From positions 1 to 64,000 of the forward strand of contig NZ_FOQG01000008.1 of assembly GCF_900113685.1 (NCBI RefSeq): DNA of 64,000 nt. Reading direction: 5' to 3'. The DNA is from Nocardioides psychrotolerans. Its GTDB lineage: Bacteria; Actinomycetota; Actinomycetes; Propionibacteriales; Nocardioidaceae. Every line of letters begins with the position of its first letter. The stretch's first letter is position 1. This document shows positions 50,199 through 59,157 of the stretch, in pieces. A program made the translations under genes and the position numbers. The notes beneath the pieces are model-generated. The model saw only the letters and a program-made list of their open reading frames with translations. It was not told the DNA's origin and searched no databases.

Positions 50199-50858
50199 TC
50201 AGGACTCGGTGGCTTCGCCCTCGTCGGAGGCGTCAGCCTCGTCGGTGGGGGCCTCGTCAGCAGCAGCTGCCTTCGGGGCCTCCTCAGCGGCGGCCGGCGC
50301 GGAGTCAGGCTCCACGGGGGCACCACCTGCGAGGATCGAGGGGTCCTGCTCTGCCTTCGCCTGGAGTGCGCCGGCGAGCCGGGCAACCTGGGCGAGGGGG
50401 GCGTTGAGCAGGTAGACGGCCTGGCTGAGAGAAGCGAGCATGGCGCCCGCCATCTTGCCCAGGAGCACCTCGCGCGACTCGAGGTCGGCGAGCTTGCCGA
50501 TCTCCTTCGCGTCGAGGATGTTGCCGTCCAGGACTCCACCCTTGATGACAAGGGTGGGGTTGGCCTTGGCAAAGTCACGCAGACCCTTGGCCGCCTCGAC
50601 GACGTCGCCCTTGATGAAGGCGATCGCGGTCGGGCCGGTCAGCAGGTCGTCGAAGCCGGAGATGCCCACCTGATTGGCGGCGATCTTGGCCAGCGTGTTC
50701 TTGACCACGGCGTAGTTGGCGTTCTCACCGAGGGAGCGGCGCAGGTTCTGCAGCTCCTTGACGGTGAGACCGCGGTACTCGGTCAGCACGGCGCCAGCGG
50801 AGTCGTTGAACGAGTCAACGATCTCCGCGACGGCGGCTTCCCTGTCTGCCCGCGCCAT
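50199..50858 (-). CDS. rplJ: 50S ribosomal protein L10
   Basis: 219 residues; stalk base that binds L7/L12 dimers and 23S rRNA, and autoregulates its operon. [61 protein letters not shown] are typical. It has an acidic Ala/Glu tail of about 45 residues, common in actinobacteria. ATG 50858 follows GGAAGGAGA. Confidence 0.97.
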   Translation of the reverse strand: MARADREAAVAEIVDSFNDSAGAVLTEYRGLTVKELQNLRRSLGENANYAVVKNTLAKIAANQVGISGFDDLLTGPTAIAFIKGDVVEAAKGLRDFAKANPTLVIKGGVLDGNILDAKEIGKLADLESREVLLGKMAGAMLASLSQAVYLLNAPLAQVARLAGALQAKAEQDPSILAGGAPVEPDSAPAAAEEAPKAAAADEAPTDEADASDEGEATES

Positions 50859-51058
50859 GGGTCTCCTTCCGGACTGGAGACCGCCGCGCTGGGTCCGCCT
50901 CAAATGACGGACGCCCTGAGCGCAGGAGCTCAGGGCGTGGACTTCGCGGCCGGGGCTGCGGGTCATGCACTGCTCACCTGCGCTGGCCGTCCACATCGCT
51001 GCGGAACCTTCGGTCTGACTGCTGATGCAGCCGGACAACCGGCGGTCTCTGGATTCAG
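50859..51058 (-). ncRNA. rplJ 5' leader, probable L10-binding regulatory RNA
   Basis: About 200 nt between a predicted start site near 51058 and rplJ. It contains an 11-bp perfect hairpin (50911-50938, 6-nt loop) close to the start codon and GAAGGTTCCGCAG and GCGCAGGTGA elements that recall actinobacterial L10 leaders, where L10/L7-L12 binding represses translation. Class assignment is by position and partial resemblance; no covariance search was done. Confidence 0.5.
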
Positions 51059-51064
51059 GTGCGA

Positions 51065-51093
51065 ACTCTACGGTGGCCCCGGACCAGGACCAA
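51065..51093 (-). promoter_or_regulatory. rplJL promoter (TTGGTC, 17 bp, TAGAGT)
   Basis: Minus-strand -35 TTGGTC (51093-51088), 17-bp spacer, -10 TAGAGT (51070-51065), just downstream of the rplA terminator. It predicts an independent rplJL transcript with a 200-nt leader. Confidence 0.6.
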
Positions 51094-51150
51094 ATCGCCC
51101 GGCCCTCGTGGTGCCTGCCGTGGGATCCCGCACCAAGACCCTCTCAAATG

Positions 51151-51186
51151 CCACCGACCCGCCCAGAGGTCCGGGCGGGTCGGTGG
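51151..51186 (-). terminator. rplKA terminator hairpin
   Basis: A 14-bp perfect stem (CCACCGACCCGCCC pairing with GGGCGGGTCGGTGG across an 8-nt loop) starting 13 bp after the rplA stop, followed on the minus strand by CATTTGAG. A good terminator for the rplKA transcript. Confidence 0.72.
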
Positions 51187-51199
51187 TGAAGCGGTCGGG

Positions 51200-51919
51200 T
51201 CAGGCCTGGCCCTCGTCCTCCGACGCGACGTTGCGCGTGCGGTTGGGGTCGACCTGGACGCCGGGGCCCATGGTCGTGGAGACGGTGACCTTCTTGAGGT
51301 AGCGGCCCTTGGAGCTGGCCGGCTTGAGACGCAGCACCTCCTCGAGGGCAGCGGCGTAGTTCTCCGCGAGCTGCGCCTCGGAGAAGGACGCCTTGCCGAT
51401 GATGAAGTGCAGGTTGGCGTGACGGTCCACGCGGAACTCGATCTTGCCGCCCTTGATGTCTGTCACGGCTTTGGCGACATCGGGCGTCACGGTGCCGGTC
51501 TTGGGGTTGGGCATGAGGCCGCGGGGGCCGAGCACGCGGCCGAGCCGACCGACCTTGCCCATCATGTCGGGCGTCGCGACGACGGCGTCGAAGTCGAGCC
51601 AGCCGCCGTTGACCTTCTCGATCAGCTCGTCGCCACCGACGACGTCGGCGCCGGCCTCGCGGGCGGCGTCGGCCTTGTCACCGTTGGCGAACACGAGGAC
51701 ACGGGCGGTCTTGCCCGTGCCGTGCGGCAGGTTGACGGTGCCGCGGACCATCTGGTCAGCCTTGCGGGGGTCGACGCCGAGACGCATGACGACGTCGACG
51801 GTCTCGTCGAACTTCTTCTTGCTCGAGGACTTCGCGATCTTGATCGCGGCCAGCGGGGCGTAGAGCTCGTCCTGGTCGAACGTCTCGGTCGCCGCACGGT
51901 AGGTCTTGCTGCGCTGCAT
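51200..51919 (-). CDS. rplA: 50S ribosomal protein L1
   Basis: 239 residues; binds 23S rRNA at the L1 stalk and represses the rplKA mRNA. Motifs: [72 protein letters not shown] in separate blocks. ATG 51919 has only a weak purine-rich site upstream. Follows rplK with a 106-bp gap containing a hairpin. Confidence 0.98.
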   Translation of the reverse strand: MQRSKTYRAATETFDQDELYAPLAAIKIAKSSSKKKFDETVDVVMRLGVDPRKADQMVRGTVNLPHGTGKTARVLVFANGDKADAAREAGADVVGGDELIEKVNGGWLDFDAVVATPDMMGKVGRLGRVLGPRGLMPNPKTGTVTPDVAKAVTDIKGGKIEFRVDRHANLHFIIGKASFSEAQLAENYAAALEEVLRLKPASSKGRYLKKVTVSTTMGPGVQVDPNRTRNVASEDEGQA

Positions 51920-51997
51920 GTCTGGTTCTCTTCTCTGTGTCCAGGTGTGGTCTACGTGGGCCAGCGCGGCCCTGCCACAGGTGCTGTGGTGCTGGGA

Positions 51998-52019
51998 TGC
52001 GGTCGCGAGTGCGACCGCA
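51998..52019 (-). terminator. rplK-rplA intercistronic hairpin
   Basis: TGCGGTCGC, loop GAGT, GCGACCGCA: a 9-bp perfect stem 6 bp after the rplK stop. No U-run. Function as attenuator, L1 site or processing stem is open. Confidence 0.45.
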
Positions 52020-52025
52020 GTGACG

Positions 52026-52454
52026 TCAGTCGGTCGTGACGCCCATGGAACGAGCGGTGCCCTCGACGATCTTCATCGCGGCGTCGATGTCGTTGGCGTT
52101 GAGGTCGGGCAGCTTGGTCGTGGCGATCTCGCGGACCTGGTCCTTGGTCAGCTTGCCGACCTTCTCCTTGTGCGGGACACCAGAGCCCTTCTTGAGACCG
52201 GCAGCCTTCTTGATGAGCTCAGCGGCCGGCGGGGTCTTGGTGATGAAGGTGAAGGAACGGTCCTCGTAGATGGTGATCTCGACGGGGACGACGTTGCCAC
52301 GCATGGACTCGGTCTGGGCGTTGTAGGCCTTGCAGAATTCCATGATGTTGACGCCGTGGGGGCCGAGGGCCGTGCCGACGGGCGGGGCCGGGGTCGCGGC
52401 GCCGGCCTGGAGCTGCACCTTGACCAGTGCGGCGATCTTCTTCTTGGGAGGCAT
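52026..52454 (-). CDS. rplK: 50S ribosomal protein L11
   Basis: 142 residues; part of the GTPase-associated centre and thiostrepton site. [60 protein letters not shown] and the C-terminal [20 protein letters not shown] are clear. AAAGGATC precedes ATG 52454. Confidence 0.98.
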   Translation of the reverse strand: MPPKKKIAALVKVQLQAGAATPAPPVGTALGPHGVNIMEFCKAYNAQTESMRGNVVPVEITIYEDRSFTFITKTPPAAELIKKAAGLKKGSGVPHKEKVGKLTKDQVREIATTKLPDLNANDIDAAMKIVEGTARSMGVTTD

Positions 52455-52502
52455 TTCAATGGATCCTTTGTGCTTGCGTCTTCGTGGTCATCTCGAGGTC
52501 GT

Positions 52503-52518
52503 GCCCGGCGCGCCGGGC
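52503..52518 (-). repeat. nusG-rplK intercistronic palindrome
   Basis: GCCCGGCGCGCCGGGC, a perfect 16-nt palindrome between nusG and rplK. As RNA it would fold with a tight loop; it may act like the hairpins at the other junctions. Confidence 0.45.
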
Positions 52519-52575
52519 AGACATCTGCCACCTGGGTGTTGCGGTCGTGCGTTGGTGCAGGTCGTGCGGGTGAGC

Positions 52576-53511
52576 TCAGACCTTCTGGATCTGGCTGAAG
52601 CTCAGCTCGACCGGGGTCTCCCGGCCGAAGATCTCGACGAGGGCCTTGACCCTCTGTGCCTCGGCATTGATCTCGGTGATCGTCGCGTGCAGCGTGGCGA
52701 ACGGACCGTCGACGACCATCACCGAGTCGGAGATGTCGAAGTCGGCGACCTCGATCGCCTTCTTGGCGGTGGTGGAACCACCCTTGACGGGTGTGCCGGC
52801 GGCGGCGGCCTCTGCCTCGGCCTTGGCAATCACGGAGGGGGCCAGCATGTTCTCGACCTCGGCCATGCTCAACGGCACGGGCTGGTGGCTGTGGCCCACG
52901 AAACCGGTGACCGACGGCGTGTGCCGCACCGTCGACCAGGACTCGTCGGTGAGGTCCATGCGGACCAGCACGTAGCCCGGCAGGGACGGCTTGGTGCGGG
53001 TGCGGCGCTGGCCGTTCTTGATCTCGACGACGTCCTCGATGGGGACCACGATCTCGTGGATGTACTCCTCCATGTTCAAGGAGATGATCCGGTTCTCCAG
53101 GTTGGACTTCACCCGGTTCTCCATGCCGGAGTAGGTGTGCACGACGTACCAGTCGCCGGGCTTGGCCCACAGCTCTTCGCGGAAGACCTCGAGCGGGTCG
53201 AGGTCCTCCTCGGCGGCGTCGGCCTCGGCGTCCTCGGCAGCCTCGACGGCGTCCTCGTCGTCGGACGCCAGCACGGCGTCCTCGATGTCGACGCCGGCCT
53301 CGACGGTCTCGGCGACCGCGTCGTCGAGCACCTCCTCAGCGGCAGCGAGCTCGTCGGCGACGGGCTCGACGGCCAGCTCGGCGTCGACGGCGTCGTCGTC
53401 CGTGGCGACGTCTTCGGGGGCGGTGCCCTCAGGCGCGTCCTCGGGGACGGCGTCCAGGAGTTCCTCCTCCGGGGTGCCCTCGGTCTCGACCGACTCGTAC
53501 TGCTCCGACAC
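52576..53511 (-). CDS. nusG: transcription termination/antitermination factor NusG
   Basis: About 311 residues. An acidic N-terminal extension of about 105 residues ([20 protein letters not shown], repeated VEA-ED stretches) precedes the NGN domain ([33 protein letters not shown]) and a KOW domain ([37 protein letters not shown]). NusG binds polymerase and links it to Rho or the ribosome. I prefer GTG 53511, which has GGAG 6 nt upstream; ATG 53523 is an alternative. Long acidic extensions are common in actinobacterial NusG. Follows secE. Confidence 0.96.
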   Translation of the reverse strand: MSEQYESVETEGTPEEELLDAVPEDAPEGTAPEDVATDDDAVDAELAVEPVADELAAAEEVLDDAVAETVEAGVDIEDAVLASDDEDAVEAAEDAEADAAEEDLDPLEVFREELWAKPGDWYVVHTYSGMENRVKSNLENRIISLNMEEYIHEIVVPIEDVVEIKNGQRRTRTKPSLPGYVLVRMDLTDESWSTVRHTPSVTGFVGHSHQPVPLSMAEVENMLAPSVIAKAEAEAAAAGTPVKGGSTTAKKAIEVADFDISDSVMVVDGPFATLHATITEINAEAQRVKALVEIFGRETPVELSFSQIQKV

Positions 53512-53560
53512 GTGTTGCTCCATCACCTTGCGTTGGTTGGCCCGGAGGCCCGTAGTGCGC

Positions 53561-53590
53561 GGTCCCGGCGCGGATGCTCCGCGCCGGACC
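53561..53590 (-). terminator. secE-nusG intercistronic hairpin
   Basis: GGTC-C-CGGCGCGGA / TCCGCGCCG-GACC: 13 pairs with one bulged C and a TGC loop, beginning 3 bp after the secE stop. No U-run. Confidence 0.5.
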
Positions 53591-53593
53591 TGC

Positions 53594-53842
53594 TCAGAGG
53601 TCGGACCCGCCCGTGAACACGGCGAAGGCGAGCTTGCCGAGTCCGAGGTCGAGGGCCGAGACGAGCGCCATCATGAAGATCACGAACACCATGACCACGA
53701 AGAAGTACGTGACCAACTGCTCCTGGGTCGGGTAGACGACCTTGCGCAGCTCCGCCACGACCTGGCGGTAGAACGTCGGGATGCTGGTGCGCTTCTCGGC
53801 CTTGCTGTCGCGGGGACCCCCGACTGCCTTGCTGTCCGACAC
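53594..53842 (-). CDS. secE: preprotein translocase subunit SecE
   Basis: 82 residues, the usual short actinobacterial form with one membrane helix ([20 protein letters not shown]) preceded by the amphipathic motif [20 protein letters not shown]. SecE clamps SecY in the export channel. GTG 53842 follows GGTGAGGGT; the extra upstream codons reach into the tRNA-Trp region. Gene order trpT-secE-nusG is conserved. Confidence 0.95.
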   Translation of the reverse strand: MSDSKAVGGPRDSKAEKRTSIPTFYRQVVAELRKVVYPTQEQLVTYFFVVMVFVIFMMALVSALDLGLGKLAFAVFTGGSDL

Positions 53843-53917
53843 ACCCTCACCTCTTCCTTCGTCCGACCGGGCCGTGCGGCCCGGAGGTCTTGCCAGATCC
53901 TGCGTCCACGCTGTTCG

Positions 53918-53990
53918 CAGGGCACGAGGGGCTTGAACCCCCAACCTTCGGTTTTGGAGACCGATGCTCTACCAGTTGAGCTAGTGCCCT
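53918..53990 (-). tRNA. trpT: tRNA-Trp (anticodon CCA)
   Basis: 73 nt, cloverleaf with acceptor AGGGCAC/GTGCCCT, D-arm AGCTCAACTGGTAGAGCA, anticodon loop CTCCAAA, and T-arm GGGGGTTCAAGCCCCT. The 3' CCA is not encoded. It lies just upstream of secE, as in mycobacteria and Streptomyces. Confidence 0.96.
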
Positions 53991-54100
53991 CCGCGGTCGA
54001 CCCCGCCTGTTCGCACCCGGGGTCCGGGCGCGCAAAAGCCTGGGGGAAACCACCAAACGTGGAGTCTACGGGCAAGTCGAAGCCTGCGTCCAAACGCCTC

Positions 54101-54106
54101 TACGAT
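54101..54106 (+). promoter_or_regulatory. -10 box of a probable leaderless aminotransferase promoter
   Basis: TACGAT 6 nt before ATG 54113 with no ribosome site between. The -35 is weak. Confidence 0.4.
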
Positions 54107-54112
54107 GACGCC

Positions 54113-55372
54113 ATGTCTGACGCCTCCTCCGCCCCCACCACCTCCACCGGCGCCGCCAACCCGCGCGACCACCGGGTGTCCCGCCGCATCGGCGCGATCG
54201 CCGAGTCGGCGACGCTGAAGGTCGACGCGAAGGCCAAGGCGCTCAAGGCCGAGGGGCGGCCCGTGATCGGCTTCGGCGCCGGCGAGCCGGACTTCCCCAC
54301 TCCCGACTACATCGTCGAGGCGGCCGTCGAGGCCTGCCGCGATCCCAGGAACCACCGCTACACCCCGGCCGGCGGCCTGCCCGAGCTCAAGAAGGCCATC
54401 GTCGCGAAGACCAAGCGCGACAGCGGCCTCGAGATCGCCGCCAACCAGGTGCTGGTGACCAACGGCGGCAAGCAGGCGATCTACGCCGCCTTCGCCGCGA
54501 TGATCGACCCGGGCGACGAGGTCATCGTGCCTGCGCCCTACTGGACCACCTACCCGGAGTCCATCCAGCTGGCCGGAGGCGTCACCGTCGAGGTGCTCGC
54601 CGACGAGACCCAGGACTACAAGGTCACCGTCGAGCAGCTCGAGGCCGCCCGCACGGACCGCACCAAGGTGCTGCTCTTCGTCTCGCCGTCCAACCCGACC
54701 GGCGCGATCTACTCCTCCGACGAGATCCGCGCGATCGGGCAGTGGGTCGAGGACCACGACCTGTGGGTGCTCACCGACGAGATCTACGAGCACCTCGTCT
54801 ACGACGCCGACGATGGATCGACCACGGACACGGGGTCGATGCCGGTGCTGTGCCCCGACCTGGTGGACCACTGCGTCATCGTCAACGGCGTCGCCAAGAC
54901 CTACGCGATGACCGGCTGGCGCGTCGGTTGGATGGTCGGCCCCGTCGACCTGGTCAAGGCTGCGACCAACTTGCAGTCGCACGCGACGTCCAACGTCGCC
55001 AACGTCTCCCAGCGTGCTGCGATCGCAGCGCTGGAGGGCGACCTCTCGGCCGTGGACGAGATGAAGGTGGCCTTCGATCGTCGTCGCAAGACCATCGTGT
55101 CGATGCTCAACGAGATCGACGGCGTCCTCTGCCCGATGCCCGGCGGTGCGTTCTACGCCTACCCGTCGGTCAAGGGCCTGCTCGGCAAGGAGCACGGCGG
55201 TCGGCTGATCGAGACGTCGGCCGAGCTCGCCGACTACATCCTCGACGCCAGCGAGGTCGCGGTCGTGCCCGGCGAGGCCTTCGGGTCCCCCGGCTACCTG
55301 CGGCTGTCCTACGCGTTGGGCGACGACGACATCGCCGAGGGCATCACCCGCCTGCAGAAGCTCTTCTCCTGA
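54113..55372 (+). CDS. aspC: class I aminotransferase, aspartate aminotransferase-like
   Basis: 419 residues; fold type I PLP enzyme transferring amino groups between aspartate (or similar) and 2-oxoglutarate. [71 protein letters not shown], the PLP lysine in [17 protein letters not shown], and the C-terminal Arg in [11 protein letters not shown]. It matches the aspC beside secE in Streptomyces. Its TGA stop overlaps the probable CTG start of the next gene. Confidence 0.92.
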   Translation: MSDASSAPTTSTGAANPRDHRVSRRIGAIAESATLKVDAKAKALKAEGRPVIGFGAGEPDFPTPDYIVEAAVEACRDPRNHRYTPAGGLPELKKAIVAKTKRDSGLEIAANQVLVTNGGKQAIYAAFAAMIDPGDEVIVPAPYWTTYPESIQLAGGVTVEVLADETQDYKVTVEQLEAARTDRTKVLLFVSPSNPTGAIYSSDEIRAIGQWVEDHDLWVLTDEIYEHLVYDADDGSTTDTGSMPVLCPDLVDHCVIVNGVAKTYAMTGWRVGWMVGPVDLVKAATNLQSHATSNVANVSQRAAIAALEGDLSAVDEMKVAFDRRRKTIVSMLNEIDGVLCPMPGGAFYAYPSVKGLLGKEHGGRLIETSAELADYILDASEVAVVPGEAFGSPGYLRLSYALGDDDIAEGITRLQKLFS

Positions 55373-56397
55373 CCGAGCCGCGGGACCTCCGGACCCTGCC
55401 GAAGGCCCACCTGCACCTGCACTTCACCGGCTCCATGCGGCACCGGACGCTGCTCGAGCTGGCCGAGCGCGACGGCATCGTCCTGCCCGACTCGTTGGTC
55501 TCGGAGTGGCCGCCGCAGCTCCGGGCCACCGACGAGAAGGGCTGGTTCCGCTTCCAGCGCCTCTACGACGTCGCGCGCTCCGTCCTGCGCACGGAGCTCG
55601 ACGTACGACGGCTGGTGCTGGAGGCTGCCGAGGACGACGTCCGCGACGGCGGGCGGTGGCTGGAGATCCAGGTCGACCCGAGCGGCTACGCAGCGCGCTT
55701 CGGCGGGATCACCGCCTTCACCGACCTGGTGCTCGACGCGGTGCGCGACGCCTCCCGGGAGACCGGGCTCGGCATGGCTGTCGTGATCGCCGCGAACCGC
55801 ACCCGGCACCCGCTCGACGCGCGCACGCTGGCGCGCCTCGCTGCCCAGTACGCCGGGCGCGGGGTGGTCGGCTTCGGGCTCTCCAACGACGAGCGACGTG
55901 GCTCCACGGCCGACTTCGCCGGCGCCTTCGCCATCGCCGAGCGGGCCGGGCTGCTGCTGGCGCCCCACGGCGGCGAGCTGCTCGGGCCTGACAGCATCCG
56001 CACCTGCCTGGACTCGCTGCACGCGCGTCGCCTGGGCCATGGCGTGCGGGCCGCCGAGGACCCGGCGCTGCTGGACCGGATCGTCGAGGCGGGGGTGGCC
56101 CTGGAGGTCTGCCCGGTCTCCAACGTCGCGCTCGGCGTCTACTCCGACCTCACCTCGGTGCCATTGCCGACGCTCATGGCTGCGGGGGCGACGGTCGCGC
56201 TCGGCGCCGACGACCCGCTGCTCTTCGGGTCGCAGCTGGCCGCTCAGTACGCCACGATGCGTGCGGCCCACGAGCTCACCGACGTCGAGCTCGCCGAGCT
56301 CGGCCGGATGTCGCTGCGCGCCTCCTGCGCCCCGTCCGACGTCCTGGCCGACGCGCTGGCCGACGTCGACGCGTGGCTGGCCGCGGACGTCTCCTGA
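55369..56397 (+). CDS. adenosine deaminase family protein with probable CTG start
   Basis: 342 residues if translation begins at CTG 55369, giving [19 protein letters not shown] then TGSM. The metal-ligand HLH and other ADA motifs are present: [44 protein letters not shown]. No ATG, GTG or TTG lies near the correct N-terminus; the first internal ATG would delete the metal site. CTG overlaps the aspC stop as CTGA, like the other NTGA junctions here. Deaminates adenosine or a related aminopurine; some relatives have other substrates, so specificity is open. Confidence 0.85.
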   Translation: MTEPRDLRTLPKAHLHLHFTGSMRHRTLLELAERDGIVLPDSLVSEWPPQLRATDEKGWFRFQRLYDVARSVLRTELDVRRLVLEAAEDDVRDGGRWLEIQVDPSGYAARFGGITAFTDLVLDAVRDASRETGLGMAVVIAANRTRHPLDARTLARLAAQYAGRGVVGFGLSNDERRGSTADFAGAFAIAERAGLLLAPHGGELLGPDSIRTCLDSLHARRLGHGVRAAEDPALLDRIVEAGVALEVCPVSNVALGVYSDLTSVPLPTLMAAGATVALGADDPLLFGSQLAAQYATMRAAHELTDVELAELGRMSLRASCAPSDVLADALADVDAWLAADVS

Positions 56398-56455
56398 GGA
56401 TCGCCGCAGGGTCGGCCGCCGTTTGCCCCCGACACCACCTGGGAAGATCCTTCCC

Positions 56456-56902
56456 GTGGCCAACCAGGGACCGCCCGAGCCGGACGAGACGCAGCCGTTC
56501 GCCTCCCAGGGCCAGCAGTGGCCGTCGTACGACCCGAGCGCCGGGGGCGAGCAGCCGCCCTACGGCTATGCGGCTCCGGGGTACTCGATCGTCCAGAAGA
56601 ACAGCACCGCCACGACCTCGATGGTGCTGGGGATCATCGCCGTGGTCTCGATCCTGGCCACGCCCTTCTGCTGCATCACCCCCCCGGGCATGCTCACCGG
56701 ACCCTTCGCTATCTGGACCGGGGTCAAGGCCCGGCGCGAGATCGACCGGCACCCGGGCTACTTCGGCAACCGCGGACAGGCCGTCGCCGGTCTGGTGACC
56801 GGCATCGTGGCCACGGTGCTGGCGGTGCTGCTGGTCATCGCGGTCGTGGTCTTCGTCGTCACCACCGACTGGGACGGGTCCTACGACGGCGGGATGTACT
56901 GA
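56456..56902 (+). CDS. DUF4190 domain membrane protein
   Basis: 148 residues: a Pro/Gln/Tyr-rich cytoplasmic N-terminus (GGEQPPYGYAAPGYS) and two membrane helices (TSMVLGIIAVVSILATPFCC; GLVTGIVATVLAVLLVIAVV) around the KARREIDRHPG loop that marks DUF4190. Start GTG 56456, without a clear ribosome site. Function unknown in the family. It converges with murB at a 21-bp gap. Confidence 0.78.
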   Translation: MANQGPPEPDETQPFASQGQQWPSYDPSAGGEQPPYGYAAPGYSIVQKNSTATTSMVLGIIAVVSILATPFCCITPPGMLTGPFAIWTGVKARREIDRHPGYFGNRGQAVAGLVTGIVATVLAVLLVIAVVVFVVTTDWDGSYDGGMY

Positions 56903-56923
56903 CCGCACCCGTCACCGGTTGCC

Positions 56924-57955
56924 TCACAGGACGCACCCGAGCAGCACAGGCTCGTTGACCAGCCGGATGCCGAAGCGCGCCTCGACCCCGTCGCGGACCT
57001 CGCGCGCGAGGCCCAGCAGGTCCTCGGTCGTCGCGCCTCCCCGGTTGGTGAGGGCCAGGGTGTGCTTGCCGGAGACTGCGACCGCACCACTGCCGTAGCC
57101 CTTGCCGAACCCCGCGTGCTCGATCAGCCAGGCGGCGCTGGTCTTGACCCCGCCGTCCACGGGCCAGGCGGGTGCCCCCTCAGGGACGACCTCGGGCGCG
57201 ACCACGGGGTTGGTGAAGAACGACCCGGCGCTCCAGGTGTCGTGGTCGGCCTCGTCGAGCACCATGCCCTTGCCGCGACGCAGGCCCAGGACGGCCTCAC
57301 GGCAGGCGGCCAGCGGGGCGCGCTGCCCGGGCTCGACGCCGAGCGTGCGGGCGAGCTCGGCATAGCCCACGGGGGCGCCCAGCGTGCCCTGGGCGAGCTG
57401 GAAGGTCACGCTCAACACGACCTGGCGGCCGGGGTCGGCCTTGAAGCGGGAGTGGCGGTAGGCGAAGTCGCAGTCGGCGTTGGCGAACGTGCGCACGCCG
57501 TGGAGCGTGCGGTCCCACACCCGCACTGACGCGACGGTCTGCGAGACCTCCTGGCCATAGGCACCGACGTTCTGGATCGGGGTCGCGCCCACCGACCCGG
57601 GAATGCCTGAGAGGGCCTCGATGCCGACCCAGCCCCGCTCGACGGCAGTTGCCACCAGGGCGTCCCAGGACTCGCCCGCGGCCACCGTCACGAGCACCCC
57701 GCCGCACGAGGCGTCGTCGCCCTCCACGTCCGGGAGCACGCCCGTCGTGGCGACCTGCACGACCGTGCCGTCGAAGCCTGCGTCACCCACGACGAGGTTG
57801 CTGCCACCCCCGAGGACCAGGAGCGGCTCGCCGACCTCGTCGGCCCGTCGTACGGCGGCGACCAGCTCGGCCTCGGTGCGCGCGACCACGAAGCGACGCG
57901 CGGGGCCGCCGAGGTGGAGCGTGGTGTGGTCGGCGAGCAGGGTCTGGTCAGGCAC
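56924..57955 (-). CDS. murB: UDP-N-acetylenolpyruvoylglucosamine reductase
   Basis: 343 residues; FAD/NADPH enzyme making UDP-N-acetylmuramate for peptidoglycan. TTLHLGGPARRFV, LVLGGGSNLVVGDAGFDGTV, EALSGIPGSVGATPIQNVGA with YGQEV, the catalytic-Ser block SAGSFFTNPVV, and C-terminal EPVLLGCVL. Start GTG 57955 overlaps the upstream dehydratase by 8 bases. Confidence 0.95.
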   Translation of the reverse strand: MPDQTLLADHTTLHLGGPARRFVVARTEAELVAAVRRADEVGEPLLVLGGGSNLVVGDAGFDGTVVQVATTGVLPDVEGDDASCGGVLVTVAAGESWDALVATAVERGWVGIEALSGIPGSVGATPIQNVGAYGQEVSQTVASVRVWDRTLHGVRTFANADCDFAYRHSRFKADPGRQVVLSVTFQLAQGTLGAPVGYAELARTLGVEPGQRAPLAACREAVLGLRRGKGMVLDEADHDTWSAGSFFTNPVVAPEVVPEGAPAWPVDGGVKTSAAWLIEHAGFGKGYGSGAVAVSGKHTLALTNRGGATTEDLLGLAREVRDGVEARFGIRLVNEPVLLGCVL

Positions 57956-58325
57956 GGACGACGGCCTTGGGCATGCCGAGCACCTTCTGGCCCTCGCAGG
58001 TGACGGTGAGGGCGACCGTGGTGAGCCCGTCGTCCACGCTCTTGACCTCGCCGGCAACCACGAGGTCGACCCCACCGTCGGCGGGGACGACGACGGGGTT
58101 GGTGAACTTGCAGCCGAGGCTGACGACCTCGGCCCCGGGGAACCACTCGTCGACGGCGCGGGCGGCGAGCGCCATGGTGTACATCCCGTGGGCGATCACC
58201 CCGGGCAGCCCGACGCTCACGGCGACCGACTCGTCCTGGTGGATGGGGTTGTGGTCACCACTGGCCGCGGCATAGCGGACCAGGTCGGCGCGGGTGATCG
58301 TGAAGGTGCGGGTCGGCAGGCTCAT
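57948..58325 (-). CDS. MaoC/HadB-like (R)-specific enoyl hydratase subunit
   Basis: 125 residues with the hydratase-2 motif YAAASGDHNPIHQDESVA containing the catalytic Asp and His, then GVIAHGMYTMALAARAV. In mycobacteria the same position (after rpmG, before secE) holds hadABC, dehydratases of FAS-II. HadB-like proteins carry the active site and pair with a HadA-like subunit, here the gene just upstream (four-base overlap). Mycolic acids are not expected in this group, so the substrate is unclear. Confidence 0.85.
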   Translation of the reverse strand: MSLPTRTFTITRADLVRYAAASGDHNPIHQDESVAVSVGLPGVIAHGMYTMALAARAVDEWFPGAEVVSLGCKFTNPVVVPADGGVDLVVAGEVKSVDDGLTTVALTVTCEGQKVLGMPKAVVRA

Positions 58326-58726
58326 GACGCCGCCCCCCGGTGCACGAGGGTGGCGCTGGTGGAGCAGACGACGGCGCCGGCGCCGTCCGTCACGACGCTG
58401 GTCGTGCCGATGATGTCGTTGCCGGCGATCTGGCGCAGGCTCGCGACGGTCAGGGTCGCGCAGAGCACGTCACCGGGGAAGACCGGGCGCTCGTAGGCGA
58501 ACTTCTGCTCCCCGTGGACGATGCGGAAGAGGTCGACCTGCTCGGCCTCGAGGAACGCGTTCATGGCATCGAAGGCGAGCACGATGGGGAACGTCGCCGG
58601 CGCCGCCCCGCCGGCGTAGGACGAGCCTCCGGTGGCGAGGACGAAGTCACGGACCTGCTCCTCCGAGACCGCGCGTGGCGGCGTCGGGGGGAAGGTGCGC
58701 CCGACGAGGGACTGGTCGACTGGCAT
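58322..58726 (-). CDS. MaoC-like dehydratase, HadA-like (FAS1_DH_region) subunit
   Basis: 134 residues: MPVDQSLVGRTFPPTPPRAV, EEQVRDFVLATGG, PIVLAFDAMNAFL, RIVHGEQKFAYERPVFPGDV. This is the N-terminal hot-dog domain type that stabilises the partner and gives chain-length specificity. The ATG has TAGGTT 6 nt upstream and no ribosome site, suggesting a leaderless promoter. Forms a pair with the next gene (inference). Confidence 0.83.
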   Translation of the reverse strand: MPVDQSLVGRTFPPTPPRAVSEEQVRDFVLATGGSSYAGGAAPATFPIVLAFDAMNAFLEAEQVDLFRIVHGEQKFAYERPVFPGDVLCATLTVASLRQIAGNDIIGTTSVVTDGAGAVVCSTSATLVHRGAAS

Positions 58727-58732
58727 GGGACC

Positions 58733-58738
58733 AACCTA
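58733..58738 (-). promoter_or_regulatory. -10 box of a probable leaderless hadA-like promoter
   Basis: TAGGTT on the minus strand, then GGTCCC and ATG 58726. It lies downstream of the rpmG terminators, so the dehydratase-murB operon has its own start. -35 candidate TCGAGA at 17 bp. Confidence 0.45.
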
Positions 58739-58770
58739 GTGCGGAGCGTCGGCTGTCTCGAAACGCACGA

Positions 58771-58794
58771 ACCCGCCGCACGGGTGCGGCGGGT
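58771..58794 (-). terminator. rpmG distal terminator hairpin
   Basis: ACCCGCCGCA, loop CGGG, TGCGGCGGGT: a perfect 10-bp stem, second of two hairpins after rpmG. Confidence 0.65.
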
Positions 58795-58803
58795 CGGGTC
58801 ACA

Positions 58804-58826
58804 CCGGCTCACCGTGGGTGAGCCGG
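58804..58826 (-). terminator. rpmG proximal terminator hairpin
   Basis: CCGGCTCACC, loop GTG, GGTGAGCCGG: a perfect 10-bp stem 13 bp after the rpmG stop. Confidence 0.65.
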
Positions 58827-58839
58827 CGGGTGTGCAACG

Positions 58840-59010
58840 TCAGCGAGTCTCGCGGTGCGCCTTGTGGGTGCGGCAGCGCGGGCAGAACTTCGCCAGCTCG
58901 AGGCGGTCCGGGTCGTTGCGACGGTTCTTCTTGGTGATGTAGTTGCGCTCCTTGCAGTCCACGCACGCGAGCGTGATCTTGGGGCGAACATCGGAGCTCT
59001 TGCTGGCCAC
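58840..59010 (-). CDS. rpmG: 50S ribosomal protein L33, zinc-binding form
   Basis: 56 residues from GTG 59010 ([20 protein letters not shown]), with two CxxC pairs (CVDC and CPRC), i.e. the zinc-containing C+ form, and KRNDP-type middle ([20 protein letters not shown]). GAAGGA lies 6 nt upstream. Gene order tRNA-Thr, tRNA-Met, rpmG, Had/MaoC genes is conserved in actinobacteria. Confidence 0.97.
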   Translation of the reverse strand: MASKSSDVRPKITLACVDCKERNYITKKNRRNDPDRLELAKFCPRCRTHKAHRETR

Positions 59011-59045
59011 GGGAAGTCCTTCGTCGAAGTGCAGTTGTTCGTGCG

Positions 59046-59119
59046 TAGCGAGGGCGGGACTCGAACCCGCGACACCACGATTATGAGTCGTGTGCTCTAA
59101 CCACCTGAGCTACCCCGCC
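59046..59119 (-). tRNA. tRNA-Met (anticodon CAT)
   Basis: 74 nt; acceptor GGCGGGG/CCTCGCT with two G-U pairs, D-arm AGCTCAGGTGGTTAGAGCA, anticodon loop CTCATAA, T-arm GCGGGTTCGAGTCCCGC. Elongator type is likely since it lacks the unpaired first base and GGG/CCC anticodon stem of initiators. CCA not encoded. Confidence 0.95.
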
Positions 59120-59157
59120 ATGGGGTGGGGCGAGCTCTGGTGGAGCCCTGGACCCAG

